DNA of 64,000 nucleotides from NCBI RefSeq assembly GCF_042186555.1, contig NC_133325.1, forward strand, positions 96,410,110 to 96,474,109, read 5' to 3'. This document shows positions 21,298-32,072 of the stretch, one piece after another. The notes beneath the pieces are model-generated. The model worked only from the letters and a program-made list of their open reading frames with translations, was not told the DNA's origin and made no database searches. Source of the DNA: Aquarana catesbeiana. Lineage: Eukaryota; Chordata; Amphibia; Anura; Ranidae. Numbering within the stretch: position 1 is the first letter of the stretch; the number at the start of each line of letters is the position of its first letter. Position numbers and translations under genes: made by a program.

Positions 21298-21468
21298 CTG
21301 TGCCCCAGCTGCCACTGCATTCTCACACACGTCAATTACATTATACGGCTGGCCTTCCCTCTGTTCAAGACGTGCCAGACATTCCCAATATCTGGAAAGC
21401 TTCTTTGCTTCTGGAATATTCTCAATCTGCTTTTCCAGTATGGATAGGATTTCTTCCTTCGGAATACC
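21298..21468 (-). CDS. CKAP2: CKAP2 exon 6, residues 441-497
   Basis: Exactly 57 codons, phase 0 at both ends: 'GIPKEEILSILEKQIENIPE', 'AKKLSRYWECLARLEQREG' and 'QPYNVIDVCENAVAAGAQ'. These are core helices of the CKAP2 C-terminal domain and closely track the human sequence. Acceptor '..GGTCATAG', donor 'CACAG|GTAAAA'. A 30-plus-base A-run (21481-21514) lies just upstream of the acceptor on the opposite strand, so it reads as a long T-tract before exon 6. Confidence 0.96.
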
Positions 21469-21479
21469 CTATGACCAGA

Positions 21480-21517
<38 letters not shown>

Positions 21518-21615
21518 GAAGAAGGAGGAAGAGGTTATCCTTCTGGCAACACCAATTCCAAACATGATTTAAGCGGACAGACAGCAGAAGTTCAATTTTT
21601 GGGTGGAAATCCGCT

Positions 21616-22036
21616 TTAAAGTGCTTGTAAACGATCACCTTGTAAAACAACCCATTCAGTTTAGATAAAAAAAAAAACACCCCTATAAAAACCTTTTGTG
21701 TTATAAATGACCACATTCCCTCTGTTCTCAGCTGCATAACAGCTGGGGGGGAAGTTTCCGAGTGAATGGCAGTGCAGCAGAGGGGGGGGGGTGTCAGGAA
21801 AAGGCTGATCATTGGAGGAGAGCACACTGAGTTTCCAGCATAGCTAGAGAACTGACCATGATGTGCTCTCCTGCTTAGTGTGGTCAGTTTTAATAGTAAG
21901 GCAGAGGGACTAGCAGGAACACTGGGGATTTCACACAAAGGAAGAAATACATAGAGAACAGGATACTTTCTTGTACAAGTACACGGTACAGCAGTCACAT
22001 CAGGAACATGAAGTGTCGGGGTAACAAACGCTTTAA
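21616..22036. mobile_element. TTAA-flanked MITE, 'GAGAGCACACTGAG' family
   Basis: TTAA at 21616-21619 and 22033-22036. The ends are 'TTAAAGTGCTTGTAAACG' and, complemented, 'TTAAAGCGTTTGTTACCCC'. It shares 'GGAGAGCACACTGAG' and neighbouring blocks, inverted, with 29105-29627. Confidence 0.7.
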
Positions 22037-22381
22037 GCTTTAGAAAATTATTTTTTGCAGGCCACTACTTGTGCTGCTTTGTACAAATGTTATCACCCAA
22101 GGTTATTTTACTGCTACCCAATCTATAATTATCCATCTGATCAACCAATCACTGGGATCTGGGGATTGGAGACAAGTACTAATAGAGAGAGGGCTGCTCA
22201 GGAGAGCATTTAGATAACAAAATGCCCAAGAGTGCAGCTGTCCTTTAAATTTCACTTAGCAACAGCTATGGCCATTATGTTAATTCTGCTTTGAATTGGG
22301 GATAGATAGATAGATAGATAGGATACTTTGCATACTCAAGTCTGTACGCAGGTATCTGTGTACATGGATAGCTGAATATAC

Positions 22382-22622
22382 CTCATCAATCAACTTCTGG
22401 CATTCTGCAAAGATCTGGTTGACTTTCAGAGTGAACCATTCCCGTTCATCCTCTTCTGCCATAGTTGCCCAGAACAGCTGGCGAGGTTCTTCTTTTGGTT
22501 CTTCGGGTTCACTTTTAATCACTGGCTCATCCTTTTGTACCTTGAATGTAGAAAGCGGAGCCACAGATGGGGGCCTTTTCATTACCTTTCCTTTCGATGC
22601 TCTCCACTGTGATAGACGAGCC
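22382..22622 (-). CDS. CKAP2: CKAP2 exon 5, residues 361-440
   Basis: It opens the C-terminal domain with 'ARLSQWRASKGKVMKRPP', near-identical in layout to human 'ARLSEWKAGKGRVLKRPP'. An acidic linker and 'FWATMAEEDEREWFTLKVNQ' follow, then 'ECQKLIDE'. Acceptor 'GTTATTTAG', donor 'GATGAG|GTATAT'. The first base completes a Lys codon from exon 4. A (GATA)n run lies 60 bp into the downstream intron. Confidence 0.96.
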
Positions 22623-22929
22623 CTAAATAACAAACAAAAATCATTAACTTATCCAACCAAACTACACCCATATAGCCTCTATTTTTCAGTAAGCTGTACA
22701 CAGCTCATATTGATTACAATATGCCATAAATCAGCCTTTCAATCAGGATGCCTTCTGGGTTCTTCAGGGGGTGTCTTAGCAAGATGTCTAAGAACTGCCC
22801 AAAAATTGTCAACAAGCCAGCGAGTGGATCAAGCCTGGCATTCTAACAACTGCTGATGTAATTGGTTGATAAGGAGGGCATCAGATGCCTGCATCTATGT
22901 TTGCCCCTCCCCTGCCTCTCTCGAGTGCT

Positions 22930-23301
22930 TTAAAGTGGTAGTAAACTCTGTTCTACCACTTGTACCTACAGGCAAGCCTATAGTAAGGTAGGTACTGTGA
23001 ATATAACCTAAACTTGCACAGAGATTTGCAGCCGGCTCTGAAGGTCCGACATACAGTGCCAAACCTTCACAGTCCTGTGCCATAAACGGTGGCTGCCGTT
23101 CACATTCCCAGGAATGACATAATCATGCCCCCAACCACTCATGTAGCTGAAGGACACGAACCCGGAAGGAAGACCGGGGGAAGATGTCAGCCCCCCAGTG
23201 GTAAGAGCGCGGCGCTGGAAGGCTTCGTTTTTAAAGGAAAGTCTCTTATAATCTGCTAGTAGAATTTCTCCCCCAACAACTACGGTTTACTACCGCTTTA
23301 A
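22930..23301. mobile_element. TTAA-flanked MITE
   Basis: The ends are 'TTAAAGTGGTAGTAAACTC' and, complemented, 'TTAAAGCGGTAGTAAACCG'. TTAA at 22930-22933 and 23298-23301. Located in CKAP2 intron 4. Confidence 0.8.
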
Positions 23302-24055
23302 CCCTCTGTTAGGATAGACAGTGTGCACATCTAGTTTACAACTGATAGAGATTTGCCAGCACACAATATACAGGATTTATTATCGTACATATAATTCCCC
23401 AGCCTCCTTCATAGCATTACAGGGAAAAAAAAAAAAAAAAAAAAAAAAAAACACAAAAACTAGGTAGGTGTTTTAAGCCGGTTAAAATTTTTTTTTTTTT
23501 TTTTAAAGTTATGTTATATGAATGGGGACATGGAACACATAAAACGTATTAGGTCTGCTTAAGGCCAATTCCCATGTGCTGTGAAATGATGCGCTTTGCT
23601 AGAGGTTCAGACTGACAAGGGTCTTCTGTGCAATAGAATGGATTCAGTGTAGTGAGGGAGAATGGGGGCGATATGGCAGCTGTCTATATACTACCCGTTT
23701 ACCTGAAGAAGAATCAGTGCTCCCATTTGCTATATATATGGACCTTTTTTTCTTATATACCCATGCATGCAGCAAAAGAAATTTCTGCAACGCATCCATT
23801 TATATAAAGCTAGAAACAGGTGATCTCACTCTTGCATATAGACTTTTCAACATGCTTATTTTCTCGTTAAACTACTCATTTACAATATCTAAATTATACT
23901 AAAAGATTATTGGAAAGTTTCCACTAATCTTTATTGACTTGAAACTAACCCAGCATGAAAAGTATGAACAGTCCTGTGCAATGATCAAACTATAGTGAAC
24001 CTAACCTGACCTAGACCCTTCCAAAAAAGTCCCAATGCTGATGTGCAGATAACTA

Positions 24056-24254
24056 CCCTGTTTCCCCGAAAATAAGACCTAGCGTGACTGTCGGTGATGG
24101 CTGCAATATAAGCCCTACCCCCCAAATAAGCCCTACCCTGTTTCCCCGAAAATAAGACCTACAAGGACTTTAACTACAGCTTATTTGGGGGGTAGGGCTT
24201 ATATTGCAGCCATCACCAACAATCACGCAAGGTCTTATTTTCGGGGAAACAGGG
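24056..24254. mobile_element. Mariner-type MITE, TA target site, 199 bp
   Basis: The terminal repeats 'CCCTGTTTCCCCGAAAATAA' and its complement are perfect over more than 20 bp and bounded by TA at 24054-24055 and 24255-24256. A second copy of the terminal repeat lies inside at about 24136. The stem 'AATATAAGCCCTACCCCCC' pairs with its complement on the right. TIRs of this form are widespread in vertebrate mariner-like MITEs. Confidence 0.85.
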
Positions 24255-24710
24255 TAATGTTAGTCTTCAAGTGGAACCGCCTAGGATCCTTAACCCAGGA
24301 TGTGTACGAGGCCAAAACTCTCACCCCAGATGAGGAGTAAGCCCTTCCCCCTCCTTTTATGAAGGATCACTTCCCATCATTCAACTGACAAATGCTGAAA
24401 ATGTAATGGGCACCAACTTTGACTTTTGTAGAAGCAAAGGCCCATGTACAGCCTAGTCATAGGATCTTGTAGTTGTGGCACACTGGAGGGGCATTTACAG
24501 GGTTTAAAGCAGGCAACAGAATCCGTCCTCATTGCCTGTCAAATGCTGGTGAAAAGCAATCTGAACGCAGATCACTTTTCAGAGACTTGGCAGTCTAGAC
24601 AAGTCTAAACTTAGCCCTACTTGAGCTCTTTACAATGCCTTCAAAATAAGCCCATTGGACTTCAGTTTTAAAATGCGACTATTGACACAGGAATTTACAG
24701 AAGAATAAAG

Positions 24711-24747
<37 letters not shown>

Positions 24748-24760
24748 AAAAAAAAAAAAA
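24711..24760. repeat. A-rich homopolymer beside CKAP2 exon 4 donor
   Basis: Nearly 50 consecutive A (one C interruption), starting 11 bp from the exon 4 end. In the gene's direction this is a poly(T) directly after the splice donor region. Confidence 0.9.
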
Positions 24761-24770
24761 CACAACGTAC

Positions 24771-25627
24771 TTGCGCTCTTCTGCTGTTTCATTTACTCTT
24801 GGGTATTTGCCAACAATGGAAGGTCGCTGGTGGCTGGGCAAGATGCTTACAGGGCCAATTGTTACTCTTTTCTTGCTCTGCATACCAGCCAAGTCTGAAC
24901 CCTTCTTCTGCACTTCAAGCTCCTGCGGCACATTTTCTCCCAGTGACTTCTTGTGGTTAAGTATATGGGTGGTCCTTCTAATGGTCACATGTGAAACGTT
25001 GCTCTTGGTAACAGCAGTACTTGATGCCTTTGTCTGTAATGAGGCTGTTGGGATGACATGGGTAGCTCTTGTGGTCCCAGGTTGGGCTTTGCTCTTGATA
25101 GTGGTGGTGGGGATGACATGGGTAGCTCTTGTGGTCCCAGGTTGGGCTTTGCTCTTGATAGTGGTGGGGATGACATGGGTAGCTCTTCTTGTGGTCCCAG
25201 GTTGGGCTTTGCTCTTGATAGTGGATGTCTTGACTTGTGATGTCACTGGTGGAACTTTTGGCTTTGGTTTCATGTCATTGACAGAAGATGGCCTTACAAT
25301 AGGCTTCCTAGTCGCAGGTATATTTGGTTTGGTTGCTGCTCTTTGCTTTATGGTTTTAAGCTCTGGGGCTGCACTTTTATCGCTCGTGGTTTCAGAAGGT
25401 TGTCTAAAAGAATTGATCTTGGACTGTACAATTTTGCCACGATAAGCTCCAAGAACAGGCTTAACTGCAGGCTTTTGTTCTGCTTTGGCAGATTCTTCTT
25501 TTTGCTTTCCATCCTTAAGCTCTCTCTTTTTTAGAGTTTTTGTTTTCAAAAAAGACTGGCTGAACGTCATCGTTTTGCCATCTTTATTCAAAACTGGTTG
25601 GATGTTTTCTTTATTAATGGGTTTAAT
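24771..25627 (-). CDS. CKAP2: CKAP2 exon 4 (large central exon), residues 75-359
   Basis: 857 bp. Acceptor 'TTTTTCTAG' with AG at 25629-25628; donor 'CGCAA|GTACGT' at 24770-24769. It starts 'IKPINKENIQPVLNKDG', whose KEN (80-82) fits the APC/C-Cdh1 degron known in human CKAP2. 'MTFSQSFLKTK' and the family signature 'PVLGAYRGKIVQSKINSF' follow. The rest is a basic, Thr/Pro/Lys-rich low-complexity linker with a triplicated peptide (210-270), ending '..RVNETAEERK'. Such basic linkers mediate microtubule binding in this family. A large central exon is also present in mammals, to my knowledge. Confidence 0.96.
25050..25223 (-). repeat. CKAP2: In-frame tandem repeat in CKAP2 (3 x 57-60 bp)
   Basis: Three near-identical units encode 'TIKSKAQPGTTRATHVIP' with one extra Arg or Thr between copies. 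On the plus strand 'GGATGACATGGGTAGCTCTT' starts at 25051, 25111 and 25168. The units preserve the frame and sit in the basic linker. Confidence 0.93.
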
Positions 25628-25894
25628 CTAGAAAAATAAAATAAATTGGAATTACATACATTAAACCCATCAAAGTCACCTTACCAATACTACATCAAGC
25701 ATGGAATACACTGTATGGTGATATAGGGAGAAAGCAGAGGCCAGTAACAGCATTTAGAAGAGTTCCTCACCGGAAGTGACAGCATATCATGGAAGATTGC
25801 ATTTGGGGATGTGTTTTGGATGCAGTTCTCAGAAAAACTGAATCATGTCCACACAGGTGTTTCCTCTACTAAATATGCTACAGCAAACACTTAC

Positions 25895-25973
25895 CGTTTT
25901 TTGGTCCAGGACTGCTTTCACTGCTGCAGACTTTTTCTGTGGAACTTTATTGGACCGCTCAGTCAAAGGAGAC
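25895..25973 (-). CDS. CKAP2: CKAP2 exon 3, residues 49-74
   Basis: 79 bp. Acceptor '..TTCAAAAG', a weak pyrimidine tract; donor 'AACG|GTAAGTG'. It encodes 'SPLTERSNKVPQKKSAAV' and 'KAVLDQKT'. Little similarity to human is visible here. The assignment rests on splice sites, phase continuity with exons 2 and 4, and position. Confidence 0.82.
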
Positions 25974-26214
25974 CTTTTGAAGAGAATACACACAAAATTT
26001 AAATTTAGAAATGCCTACTTTCCAGATGTGTGTATTGTGTGTTTTTAAAAATAAAAGTACTATTTCACAGTCTTAAATGTGCTTTTGAGAAAAAGAAAAA
26101 AAATGCTTTAACATCAGAAAATGTAAAAATAATCGTATTAATTTTATGTCAAGCAAATCCAGCCAACTGAATTAACCTGCTTAACAGAGAAAAAAAAAAA
26201 AAGGAAAAAGGGGG

Positions 26215-26945
26215 TTTCTTTTGCACACATTTGCAAATACATGTGTAAGCTGCAGAGCCATTTCACAGCACCCCAGTATTATCTGCAGTCCTAACTCCAA
26301 AATTTGAGAGCCTCCATAGTAGAAGTACATGCACTATAATGGATAGGCAGAGGGCAGGCATACCTGGAGGGTGCCCACCCCTCCTTAAGGGCACAGGGGC
26401 ACACTGGACACCCAGCATATAGCACAGTAGTGCTAGTAAATGTGTCCAGTGCGTCCCCTCCCCAGTATTCCAACAGTGCAAACAAATGGCCACTGCCCCC
26501 ACCTATAACTCGCCTTTGCAGCAAGAAGCACATGGAAGGGTCCATGGAAGGGGAATGTCAAACAAAACCAAAGAAAAATCCCAGCTCAACTTACCGACCA
26601 GCCTGCAACCAACTGAATTATCCTGTGTAAGGCTACTTTCACACTGGGACGGGGGTGTGTGCGTGTGTGTGTGGCGTTAGCGGTAAAGCGCCGCTTTTCG
26701 GCCGCTAGCAGGGAGCCTTTAACCCCCACTAGTGGCCAAAGGGTTAAAAGCGCCCGCAAATCACTGCTGCTACAGCGCTTTGCAGGCGCTTCGGCAGTGC
26801 TGCCTATTGATTTCAATGGCAGGGGTGGTGCATACACTATAGAGCACCACAAATCCCAATCCACTGCGTTGACTGCTCATAATGGAGCAAGTGATGTCAC
26901 TAGCAGAATTGCTTGCCTAGGGCACACCATATAGGAGATGGACTT
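26215..26945. repeat. CKAP2 intron 2 repeats, including a Harbinger-like fragment
   Basis: 26215-26260 ('TTTGCACACATTTGCAAATA') matches the edge of the palindrome region at 28615. 26625-26860 ('TAAGGCTACTTTCACACTGG', 'GCGCTTTGCAGGCGCTTCGG', 'TTGATTTCAATGGCAG') is the left part of the TAA-flanked family seen at 43428-43841 and 63732. Its right end is missing. Confidence 0.55.
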
Positions 26946-27007
26946 GGAAATGCTCCTCTCATTGAACTTGGGTTTCCTAAAATACCGTACAGTAGAAGAC
27001 CACTTAC

Positions 27008-27095
27008 CGGATTTCATTCGATTTCTCAGGCTTCTTGGATTTCATAGAGGCCATTTTTCTAGGTATGTCGACCTCTGGAAGTTTTGTCCTTGGCT
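27008..27095 (-). CDS. CKAP2: CKAP2 exon 2, residues 20-47
   Basis: 88 bp encoding 'PRTKLPEVDIPRKMASMKSK' then 'KPEKSNEI'. Acceptor '..TAAACTAG' at 27097-27096, donor 'CCG|GTAAGTG'. The entering split codon (G|AG, Glu) fits exon 1 exactly and the leaving codon (CG|G, Arg) fits exon 3. Sequence conservation is low, so identity depends on splice and phase agreement. Confidence 0.82.
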
Positions 27096-27346
27096 CTAGT
27101 TTAGAAAAACAAGCCAAATATTAATCTGACAGCCTTTCGAATCTAGTGAAGTCCTAAGCTAGTCAGAAACCAGTAGAATTTGATTTGAAATTTTTAAATT
27201 TTAAGGATGTTTATTCATTTTTCTAATTGTTATCGCGGTCAAATTAACTTTAGTTTTTCATCACAGTAATGATAACATTCTAAACCTAGGTAACATGCAG
27301 CTGTGTTCATGGGCTTTATAAAAAATAAAAAATGCCAAACTCTAAA

Positions 27347-27540
27347 TAAGCTGGCCATACATTATACAATTTTCTTGATCAAGTTCCTCTAGAGTTCCTT
27401 TAGATTTACCTTCAACTATGTAGTGCAAGGTCCTGCCTGATTGCATACAAATTGAAAGCGATTAGGGTTGGACCTCATATTGTTTGGTTAATCTAAAAGG
27501 AAAATTGTACAAGATAATAGTATACTGAATGGCCATCCTA
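27347..27540. mobile_element. Palindromic MITE-like repeat
   Basis: The left 'GGCCATACATTATACAATTT' pairs with the right 'AAATTGTACA..TATACTGAATGGCC'. Target duplication not clear. Confidence 0.55.
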
Positions 27541-28617
27541 AGCTGCAGTACTGATAAGCAAGACACTGAAAAGATAATAGCAACCACATAATTGAGCTGA
27601 GTTTTTGTTGGGTGTTCAATCGCCGGCATGAATGTAGCCTTAGAGGAAGTCAGGACACATTGTCACATTTTGACTACACAAGCAAACACCCGCGCATGCA
27701 CAGATTTGGTGAAGGGCTCTGCCAGGACGTAAAGGCTGGGCAGAGCCCTTCAGAACATCAGCACGTGTGTTATAAGGGCAGCACCTTTAGAAACAGACTC
27801 CTAAATAACAGGAGCTCCCCAGAGTCAGTGGGTTCAATCACCAGCAGGCCAATAGTGATCAGTGCTGGGAGCTGACCTCAGGATTGTCCCATATATTATT
27901 ATAAAGCTCAAAGAAGCACCAGAGGTGGGAATGGGGAAACCAAACATCCTTTCCACACCTCTTGTACATTCTGTATGGTATTACACTGTCCATAGACAAA
28001 TGGAAATCCAGCCGTTTCAGCAGGGACCAGCTTTCGATCCACCTAAGGCTGCTCCCACTCAAGAGAAGTCAATCAAATGATCAACTTTTGAAAAACTTGT
28101 CAATTGGCTGCAGCCACAAATCAGTGTATTCTGACAGCGGAGGAGTCCCACTGTCAGAATACAATTGCACAATGGGGAGGATTTGTCCGTCGCGCTTTTT
28201 TTTTTTTGTTTATCATCTATGATCAGCCTACAGGCTGATCAAAAAAAAAATAAATAAAAAAATAACCATCTACAGCCAGTCTTAGGTTTCATGCCAAAGC
28301 TGTAAGAAGGTGTACAGCATGCATGGAGAATAGCCATTGTACGGAGCCATGGGTGCAGCGTACAGCCTCCCATTGCAATGAATGGGAGTATGCAGAAACT
28401 CGTGCATAGGTGCATATACTTATCTGAGCCCCCTCTCAATCCAGTGATGTCCACAAGAGTGATACAAAAAAAAAAAAAAGACGCCATTCACTCCCATCTA
28501 TAGCTGGCTATCGCAGTAAGAAAGAAGACTAACAGGTACAAACAAGGCCAAGGATAAATCCAAGGGAAAATACAAATAACCTGTCTAACAGTATGCGTTA
28601 AAAGCAGGGGTTTAGTC
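27541..28617. other. CKAP2 intron 1 segment, no gene recognised
   Basis: It contains several self-complementary stretches ('ATTCTGACAG..CTGTCAGAAT' at 28127-28160; 'GATCAGCC..GGCTGATC' near 28221-28240) typical of decayed MITEs. I looked here without success for a missing N-terminal CKAP2 exon. Confidence 0.5.
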
Positions 28618-28628
28618 TGCACACATTT

Positions 28629-28724
28629 GCAAATGCATGCGTAAGCCACAGAGCCTCGTCAAGGCACCCTGGTATCTGTGCCAGGGTGCCTTGATGAGGC
28701 TCTGTGGCTTACGCATGCATTTGC
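28629..28724. repeat. Long near-perfect palindrome, 44-bp arms, 8-bp loop
   Basis: The left arm 28629-28672 begins 'GCAAATGCATGCGTAAGCC'; the right arm 28681-28724 is its complement with a single mismatch. The loop is TATCTGTG. It precedes a repeat segment (28725-29108) related to 19856-20485. Confidence 0.9.
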
Positions 28725-29104
28725 CACAGATGTCCACAAGAGCCTTGCCTCTCCAGGGACTCGCACTCCTGTTTGGCTTTTGGCAGCAGCTTGAGCCATT
28801 GGATTCTGCGGCTTTCAATCACAGCCAGTGAGCCAATCAGGAGTGCGAGTACCCGGAGAGGCAAGGGGGCAGGGGCGAGCTGTAGTGCCATGTGTGCCTC
28901 TCGAGAGTGCACCTGCTTGGGTGCCCCCTACAGCAAGCTGCTTGCTGTGGGGGCACCAGTCAGGAGGAAGGGGCCACGAGCGCCGGTGTGGGACCCAAGA
29001 AGAGGAGGATCAGGGCTGCTTTGAGTAAAACCAACTGCACAGAGCAGGTAAGTATAATATGATTTTTTTTCAATAACAAAAAGGGACAAGTCTTCAATGT
29101 CACT

Positions 29105-29627
29105 TTAAAGAACAGGTTACCCCAACAATTCATATTCCTGATATGTGGCTGCTGTGCCATGTACTTGTATAAAAAAGTATCCTGTTCTCTTTGTATTGCT
29201 TCCTTTATGTGAAATGCCTGGTGTCCCTGTCAGTCCCCCTGCTTTCCTGACCACACTAAGCAGAACACACCGTTGTCAGTTCTCTGGCTAACTCAGTGTG
29301 CTCTCCTGCAATGATCAGATTTGTCCTGCACCCCCCTCCCCTCCCTGAACAGCCATTCACTGGGAAGACCAGTGTGCGGCTGTTCCTTCCCCAGTTCTCT
29401 GAGCTTCTTATGCAGGCCTCATACATAATGGATGTGGTTTTTTGCTGCTCCTAGGGGCGTTCCCCCCTGCATGTTATCCTATGTGTCCATGCACACTTAG
29501 GCTTTTAGAGGAGTTGAGAGGCAGAAACAAAACCCATTGCCAGTGCAACAAAGTTTTGGCAGAAAAAAAAGGCTCGACGTCCCTAAACATGTCCAAACTC
29601 GGGGCACGTTTAGTGCTTAAGCATTAA
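29105..29627. mobile_element. TTAA-bounded repeat related to 21616-22036
   Basis: It starts 'TTAAAGAACAGGTTACCCC'; interior 'CTCAGTGTGCTCTCCTGCAA' is the inverted counterpart of the 21616 element. The right boundary (TTAA at 29617 or 29624) has a poorly matching end. Confidence 0.5.
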
Positions 29628-29827
29628 AGCAGAACTTTATCCACAACAACTTGCCAAAAATAGGAACATACATTCCACATTAAGAATTATACTACCAAAA
29701 TTAGTGTGTGCTGTAAATTGCCTCCAGCATTGTGCCATTTCTTCTTGCTTGATGCTGCCATTTTTCTGAAGCCCAGAGCCCCTGAACAGCAGTAAATCAT
29801 ACAGCAGAACTAAACCCATTGATTTAA
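29624..29827. mobile_element. Short TTAA-flanked MITE, 'GCAGAACT' ends
   Basis: The left 'TTAAAGCAGAACTTTATCC' faces the right 'AGCAGAACTAAACCC..TTTAA'. It abuts the previous element at a shared TTAA. Confidence 0.5.
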
Positions 29828-30040
29828 CGGTTTAAAAAACAAACAAAAAAAAAAACAGTTACATTCCTGGAATGCTGGGATTGCTAACTGTCACATTTTC
29901 TTGTGTCATCAACCAAACTGTCAAACCATCAAATGTCTGGTGTCATAATTGATGACATGTGCAGCACCATGACAGTTGCAGATCAAACAGAAGCAGCTTC
30001 CTTGGCTGTAGCGGATAAGAGGGTTTAATTCTGACTTTTA

Positions 30041-30320
30041 GCCTGCATTCACACCTGAGCGCTTCATTTTCAGGCAGACAGTCACGCTTTTTACTGCACT
30101 TTTGCCACGATTTTGCACAGGTCAAAAAGTCACCAACGTAAAAAGCAGAAAAACGCCTGTAATCTGCACAAAAAGAAGAAGTTCATGTACTTTTTTTGAG
30201 CTTCAGGCGTTTTTCTTTAGGTGACAAAACGCTCAGATGTGAACAGGTGCCATTGAAATGAATGGGATTTTGCTTGTTGTGCATTTTACGAGCTGAAAAA
30301 GTTTAGGTATAAATGCAGCC
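30041..30320. mobile_element. Harbinger-like MITE, TTA target duplication
   Basis: The ends are 'GCCTGCATTCACACC' and, complemented, 'GGCTGCATTTATACC'. TTA stands at 30038-30040 and 30321-30323. It is directly joined to the next TTAA element. Confidence 0.72.
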
Positions 30321-30994
30321 TTAAAGAGGAAGTAAACCCTGCAAAAAAATTTATTTTTTTCTAATATTTCAATGTTTTTTTTTCATTGCCAAGCAAGAGA
30401 TATATAAATAAGTCCTAAACGAGCGTTAGAAGTACCTTTTTTAATGCGTTTAATTTTGCAGTATCTTCCGGGTATCGTCCGCGCCATTCTTTCTTCCGTT
30501 TGCTGAAGCCGATGTGGACGTCATTTCCGCCCTTCGTTCGTATCCCTGCCGAAATCTTGCGCATGCGCCGTAGCGTCGTAACCAAGCCTCGATCTCGATT
30601 GCCGTTACTACGGCAACAGAGCATTCTCAATGAGAACATGAAAGGACTGTCTCTGTCTGCTCGGATTCACTCCCCTGTGTGACGTCTTATTCAGTCACAA
30701 GGGGGGTGTACCAGGAAGCCGGGAATCATTGCAGCATCGCGAGACTTCTCCTCTGTGCCTTTCAGAGGGGAATCTCGCTCACAGCAATTTCCAGACATGC
30801 AGGAAATACACAAATGGCACAATGTACATGCCGTTAATAAAAGAGCATTCTGTGCAATCGCACATGACATCAGAGGAATTACATTGAAACTACACAAGTA
30901 AGTGCACTTGACTTTCACAGGCAGCGATTAGCTGCCTGTGTTATCTACTATCTGATAAGATTAGGTTGACTCTGAGGGTTTACAACCACTTTAA
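30321..30994. mobile_element. TTAA-flanked MITE, 674 bp
   Basis: The ends are 'TTAAAGAGGAAGTAAACCC' and, complemented, 'TTAAAGTGGTTGTAAACCC'. No coding capacity. Located in CKAP2 intron 1. Confidence 0.8.
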
Positions 30995-31049
30995 TGTTTC
31001 GAATAGCTATACCTGAAAAAGGGGCCAGCATCAAGTGATCTAGCAGGAT

Positions 31050-31414
31050 TTAAAGTGGCGCTATGCACAAAAGAGGAAGCTCTGCTTGTTCACACCCCCC
31101 CCCCCCACACTGCCACATTTGGCACTTTCTTGAGGGGGGGTTTTGGCAGTGAGTACCTGGCTTTCACGGGTACCCGCTCTCACTTCCTGGTAAGATCACC
31201 ATGGCGATCTCCAAGTATGTCCAGCCCCTCCCTCCCCCCACGCCTTCTAGGACACACACAGGTCCCAGAAGACAGCAGGACCATTCAGATAGCACAGTGT
31301 GACTCGCACACGTACGGTAGAGAACGGACTGTGAAGCCTGAAGGCTTTGCTGCCAATTTCCCTTATTGAAGGTACCGGCGCCTGGACCCGAAACAGCTTG
31401 GGTGCCAACCTTAA
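31050..31414. mobile_element. TTAA-bounded repeat related to 58635-59130
   Basis: It shares 'CTGCCACATTTGGCA', 'GTGAGTACCTGG.TTT.AC.GGTACC' and a 'CAGGTCCCAGAAGA' block with the MITE inside the CR1 at 58635. The right end is less clear. Confidence 0.55.
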
Positions 31415-31433
31415 GTACATAAGTGTCCTTATA

Positions 31434-31922
31434 TTAAGAGGAGTTGTAAAAGTCTCAAGGCTTTTTTTTTTTACCTTAATGCATTCTATGTATTAAGGCG
31501 AAAAACCTTCTATGCTGCAGCTGCCCCCCCCCCCCTTCCCCTTTTTCTTACCTGAACTCGATCGTTCCAGGACGAGCTGTGGTCTCGGGTCCTCATTGGA
31601 CATATTGATAGCAGCGGAAGCCATTGGCTCCCTCTGCTGTCAATCAAATCCCATGACATGGGAGCAGGGGGCGGGGCCAAGTCCTGCTGTCTGTGTCAAT
31701 GGACGCATCAGCGGGACTCGGGGGCGCGCCCACAAGTATGCCCTCATGGAATGCGGCTTTCTGAGGGGGCACTCGTGAAGAGGAGGAGCACCACCGAGGG
31801 ACCCTAGAAAAGGAGGGTCGGGGGCCACTCTGTGCAAAACCCTTGCACAGAGGAGGTAAGCATGACAAGGTTTTATTTTTCTATAACAAACCACAACACA
31901 CGAGCCTTTACAATCACTTTAA
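31434..31922. mobile_element. TTAA-flanked MITE, same family as 19856-20485
   Basis: The left 'TTAAGAGGAGTTGTAAAAG' and the right, complemented, 'TTAAAGTGATTGTAAAGGC'; TTAA at 31434-31437 and 31919-31922. Shared interior 'ATAGCAGCGGAAGCCATTGG'. Confidence 0.78.
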
Positions 31923-32072
31923 GGGTTAGCAGCTACATTATTTTTTTTATTTTTTGCCCAGACTGGAGCTCCTCTTTAAATTTTCTGAATAAAGTTCCAC
32001 TTTAATTAATTTCAGTGGCCAGAATAAATTATTATTGATGCCCAAGCACTTGATGTGCCCAAGTATGGCTAA

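Noticed and set aside
21336..21998. 220-codon minus-strand open frame
   Set aside because: It runs through CKAP2 exon 6 in the wrong frame and through an A-run and a MITE. The correct frame is exon 6 at 21298-21468.
24771..25445. 224-codon open frame on the plus strand
   Set aside because: It is the antisense shadow of CKAP2 exon 4, whose minus-strand product is clearly conserved.
28629..28724. Possible microRNA precursor hairpin
   Set aside because: Arms are too long and perfect and lie at a repeat border; a young palindrome or MITE is more likely. No conservation evidence.
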